NCBI GenBank assembly: GCA_009760855.2
Contig: WPIO01000584.1
Coordinates: 1 to 22,293, forward strand
Reading direction: 5' to 3'
Source of the DNA: Cristatella mucedo
Taxonomy: Eukaryota > Bryozoa > Phylactolaemata > Cristatellidae
DNA length: 22,293 nucleotides
The position numbers and the translations under genes are program-made. Positions 20,271 through 22,293 of this stretch are shown piece after piece (within the stretch, counting starts at the first letter, position 1; every line of letters begins with the position of its first letter). The notes under the pieces were generated by a model. The model saw only the letters and a list, made by a program, of their open reading frames with translations, was not told the origin of the DNA and ran no database searches.

Positions 20271-22293
20271 CAGATCGCGGAATATGTAGAAACTTCAAAT
20301 CTGCATTTCGGAGCGTGCGCTGACTGGCAGCAGAGTGCTGCACCTTGTTTAAAGCATTTCGCACGTAAATAACACGTTTCGCACGAGTTCGCAGCAGATC
20401 GCGGAATATGTAAAAACTTCAAATCTGCATGTCGGAGCGTGCGCTGACTGGCAGCAGAGTGCTGCACCATGTGTTAAAAGCATTTCGCACGTAAATAACA
20501 CGTTTCGCACAAGTTCGCATCAGATCGCGGAATATGTAGAAACTTCAAATCTGCATTTCGGAGCGTGCGCTGACTGGCAGCAGAGTGCTGCACCATGTTT
20601 AAAGCATTTCGCACGTAAATAACACGTTTCGCACAAGTTCGCATCAGATCGCGGAATATGTAGAAACTTTAAATCTGCATTTCGGAGCGTGCGCTGACTG
20701 GCAGCAGAGTGCTGCACCATGTTTAAAGCATTTCGCACGTAAATAACACGTTTCGCACAAGTTCGCATCAGATCGCGGAATATGTAAAAAAACTTTAAAT
20801 CTGCATTTCGGAGCGTGCGCTGACTGGCAGCAGAGTGCTGCACCATGTTTAAAGCATTTCGCACGTAAATAACACGTTTCGCACGAGTTCGCATCAGATC
20901 GCGGAATATGTAGAAACTTCAAATCTGCATTTCGGAGCGTGCGCTGACTGGCAGCAGAGAGCTGCACCATGTTTAAAGCATTTCGCACGTAAATAACACG
21001 TTTCGCAGAAGTTCGCATCAGATCGCGGAATATGTAGAAACTTTAAATCTGCATGTCGGAGCGTGCCCTGACTGCAGCAGAGTGCTGCACCATGTTTAAA
21101 GCATTTCGCACGTTAAATAACACGTTTCGCACGAGTTCGCAGCAGATCGCGGAATATGTAGAAACTTTAAATCTGCATGTCGGAGCGTGCGCTGGCTGGC
21201 AGCAGAGTGCTGCATCATGTTTAAAGCATTTCGCACGTAAATAACACGTTTCGCACGAGTTCGCAGCAGATCGCGGAATATGTAGAAACTTCAAATCTGC
21301 ATTTCGGAGCGTGTGCTGACTGGCAGCAGAGTGCTGCACCATGTTTAAAGCATTTCGCACGTAAATAACACGTTTCGCACGAGTTCGCATCAGATCGCGG
21401 AATATGTAGAAACTTCAAATCTGCATTTCGGAGCGTGCGCTGACTGGCAGCAGAGTGCTGCACCATGTTTAAAGCATTTCGCACGTAAATAACACGTTTC
21501 GCACAAGTTCGCATCAGATCGCGGAATATGTAGAAACGTATATTCTGCATTTCGGAGCGTGCGCTGACTGGCAGCAGAGTGCTGCACCATGTTTAAAGCA
21601 TTTCGCACGTAAATAACACGTTTCGCACGAGTTCGCATCAGATCGCGGAATATGTAGAAACTATAAATCTGCATTTCGGAGCGTGAGCTGACTTGCAGCA
21701 GAGGGCTGCACCATGTTTTAATGCATTTCGCACGTAAATAACACGTTTCGCACGAGTTCGCAGCAGATCGCGGAATATGTAGAAACTTTAAATCTGCATG
21801 TCGGAGCGTGCGCTGACTGGCAGCAGAGTGCTGCACCATGTTTAAAGCATTTCGCACGTAAATAACACGTTTCGCACGAGTTCGCAGCAGATCGCGGAAT
21901 ATGTAGAAACTTCAAATCTGCATTTCGGAGCGTGCGCTGACTGGCAGCAGAGTGCTGCACCATGTTTAAAGCATTTCGCACGTAAATAACACGTTTCGCA
22001 CGAGTTCGCAGCAGATCGCGGAATATGTAGAAACTTCAAATCTGCATTTCGGAGCGTGCGCTGACTGGCAGCAGAGTGCTGCACCATGTTTAAAGCATTT
22101 CGCACGTAAATAACACGTTTCGCACAAGTTCGCATCAGATCGCGGAATATGTAGAAACTTAAATCTGCATTTCGGAGCGTGCGCTGACTGGCAGCAGAGT
22201 GCTGCACCATGTTTAAAGCATTTCGCACGTAAATAACACGTTTCGCACAAGTTCGCATCAGATCGCGGAATATGTAGAAAACTTCAAATCTGC
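20271..22293. repeat. Right-end segment, regular A/B monomers
   Basis: About 16 mostly full-length monomers of core-like type A and B, with a few b-like units carrying GCATGTCGG. Small lesions are TGTGTTAAAAGC near 20471, AAAAAAACTTTAAAT near 20786, CAGAGAGCTGC near 20956, GCAGAAGTTCGC near 21006, and CAGAGGGCTGC with TTTTAATGC near 21699-21722. From about 21842 the order is A, A, A, B with CTTAAATCTG (one base short), then B. The same order is seen near 7340-7780 and 8955-9430. The sequence stops inside a monomer at 22293, so the array continues to the right. Confidence 0.85.

Larger units (their letters stand above)
1..22293. repeat. 124-bp satellite DNA array, about 180 head-to-tail copies, fills the window
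   Basis: The same 124-bp unit repeats from the first base to the last in a single orientation. TTTAAA, GCATTTCGCACG and ATCGCGGAATATG recur at 124-bp spacing with rare indels, and 22293/124 is about 180 copies. Both edges are inside the array. Most copies differ from the consensus at a handful of positions, and the same differences recur in many copies, as expected when unequal exchange and gene conversion homogenise an array. The unit is about 48% GC with 11 CpGs. No unique sequence of 300 bp or more interrupts it. Arrays of this kind are typical of eukaryotic heterochromatin and often of centromeres, but location and function cannot be read from this sequence. I do not recognise the family. 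Confidence 0.98.

Noticed and set aside
1-22293. Many minus-strand open reading frames of 60-234 codons, and a few plus-strand ones, read as genes
   Set aside because: They overlap each other in all phases of one 124-bp repeat and end at fixed repeat sites (TTTAAA, CTTCAAAT or CTTTAAAT, and GCATCAG of type B). Many start at GTG. Variation falls without regard to codon position, and single-base indels are tolerated. I annotate none as coding.
1-22293. CRISPR array
   Set aside because: There is no alternation of short identical repeats with unique spacers. The whole 124-bp unit is repeated, and TTTCGCAC recurs inside it as part of the unit.
1-22293. Bacterial or plasmid iteron origin, or rRNA/tRNA cluster
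   Set aside because: About 180 copies of a non-coding 124-bp unit over 22 kb is far beyond iteron arrays, with no DnaA boxes, rep gene or AT-rich melting region. No rRNA or tRNA landmarks were recognised on either strand.
1-22293. TAAATAAC and TTTAAA read as TATA-like promoter elements
   Set aside because: They are constant parts of the repeat with no start-site context or downstream gene. AT-rich words of this size are expected in any unit of this composition.

Overview
The whole window is one uninterrupted tandem array of a 124-bp satellite DNA, about 180 head-to-tail copies, all in the same orientation. Both window edges lie inside the array, so neither the array ends nor any flanking unique sequence is visible. 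I see no protein-coding gene, RNA gene, mobile element, CRISPR array or origin. A non-coding satellite of this unit length and copy number points to a eukaryotic nuclear genome, of the centromeric, pericentromeric or subtelomeric heterochromatin kind. I do not recognise the family and cannot name the lineage. The consensus monomer is about 48% GC. It carries 11 CpG dinucleotides, about 1.5 times the number expected from its base composition.

Monomers are numbered here from the GAGTGCTGC block. In order, a unit has GAGTGCTGCACC (1-12), TTTAAA (16-21), GCATTTCGCACG (22-33), TAAATAACACG (34-44), TTTCGCAC (45-52), a diagnostic stretch (53-65) reading GAGTTCGCAGCAG (type A) or AAGTTCGCATCAG (type B), ATCGCGGAATATG (66-78), a second variable stretch (79-91, usually TAGAAACTTCAAA), CTGCATTTCGGAGCGTG (about 93-109) and CGCTGACTGGCAGCA (110-124).

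Layout by variant content: 1-2113 is a mixed set of types. 2114-3229 is a fragment of a higher-order repeat (HOR) made of named variants (a, a, d, e, f, g-like, a, a, b). 3230-11350 is a fairly homogeneous core of A, B and A/B recombinant monomers. 11351-11854 is an indel-rich, partly scrambled transition. 11855-18058 is a diverged zone holding recognisable HOR copies: two full 7-monomer copies (874 and 881 bp), two 6-monomer copies (750 and 764 bp), and several rearranged junctions. 18059-20270 is mixed, with two more scrambled monomers. 20271-22293 returns to regular A/B monomers.

The long open frames that appear on the minus strand are a by-product of the repeat. 124 leaves remainder 1 on division by 3, so a reading frame moves through all three phases of the same unit, and the minus strand has very few stops per unit. 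Their ends fall on three recurring sites: TTTAAA, the CTTCAAAT/CTTTAAAT element, and the GCATCAG of type B. Nothing supports translation.

The main interest is structural: the nested HOR, a 620-bp five-monomer block present twice about 14.57 kb apart with two differences seen by eye, a perfect short dyad in nearly every unit, and rearrangement junctions that seem to use internal TTTCG sub-repeats.
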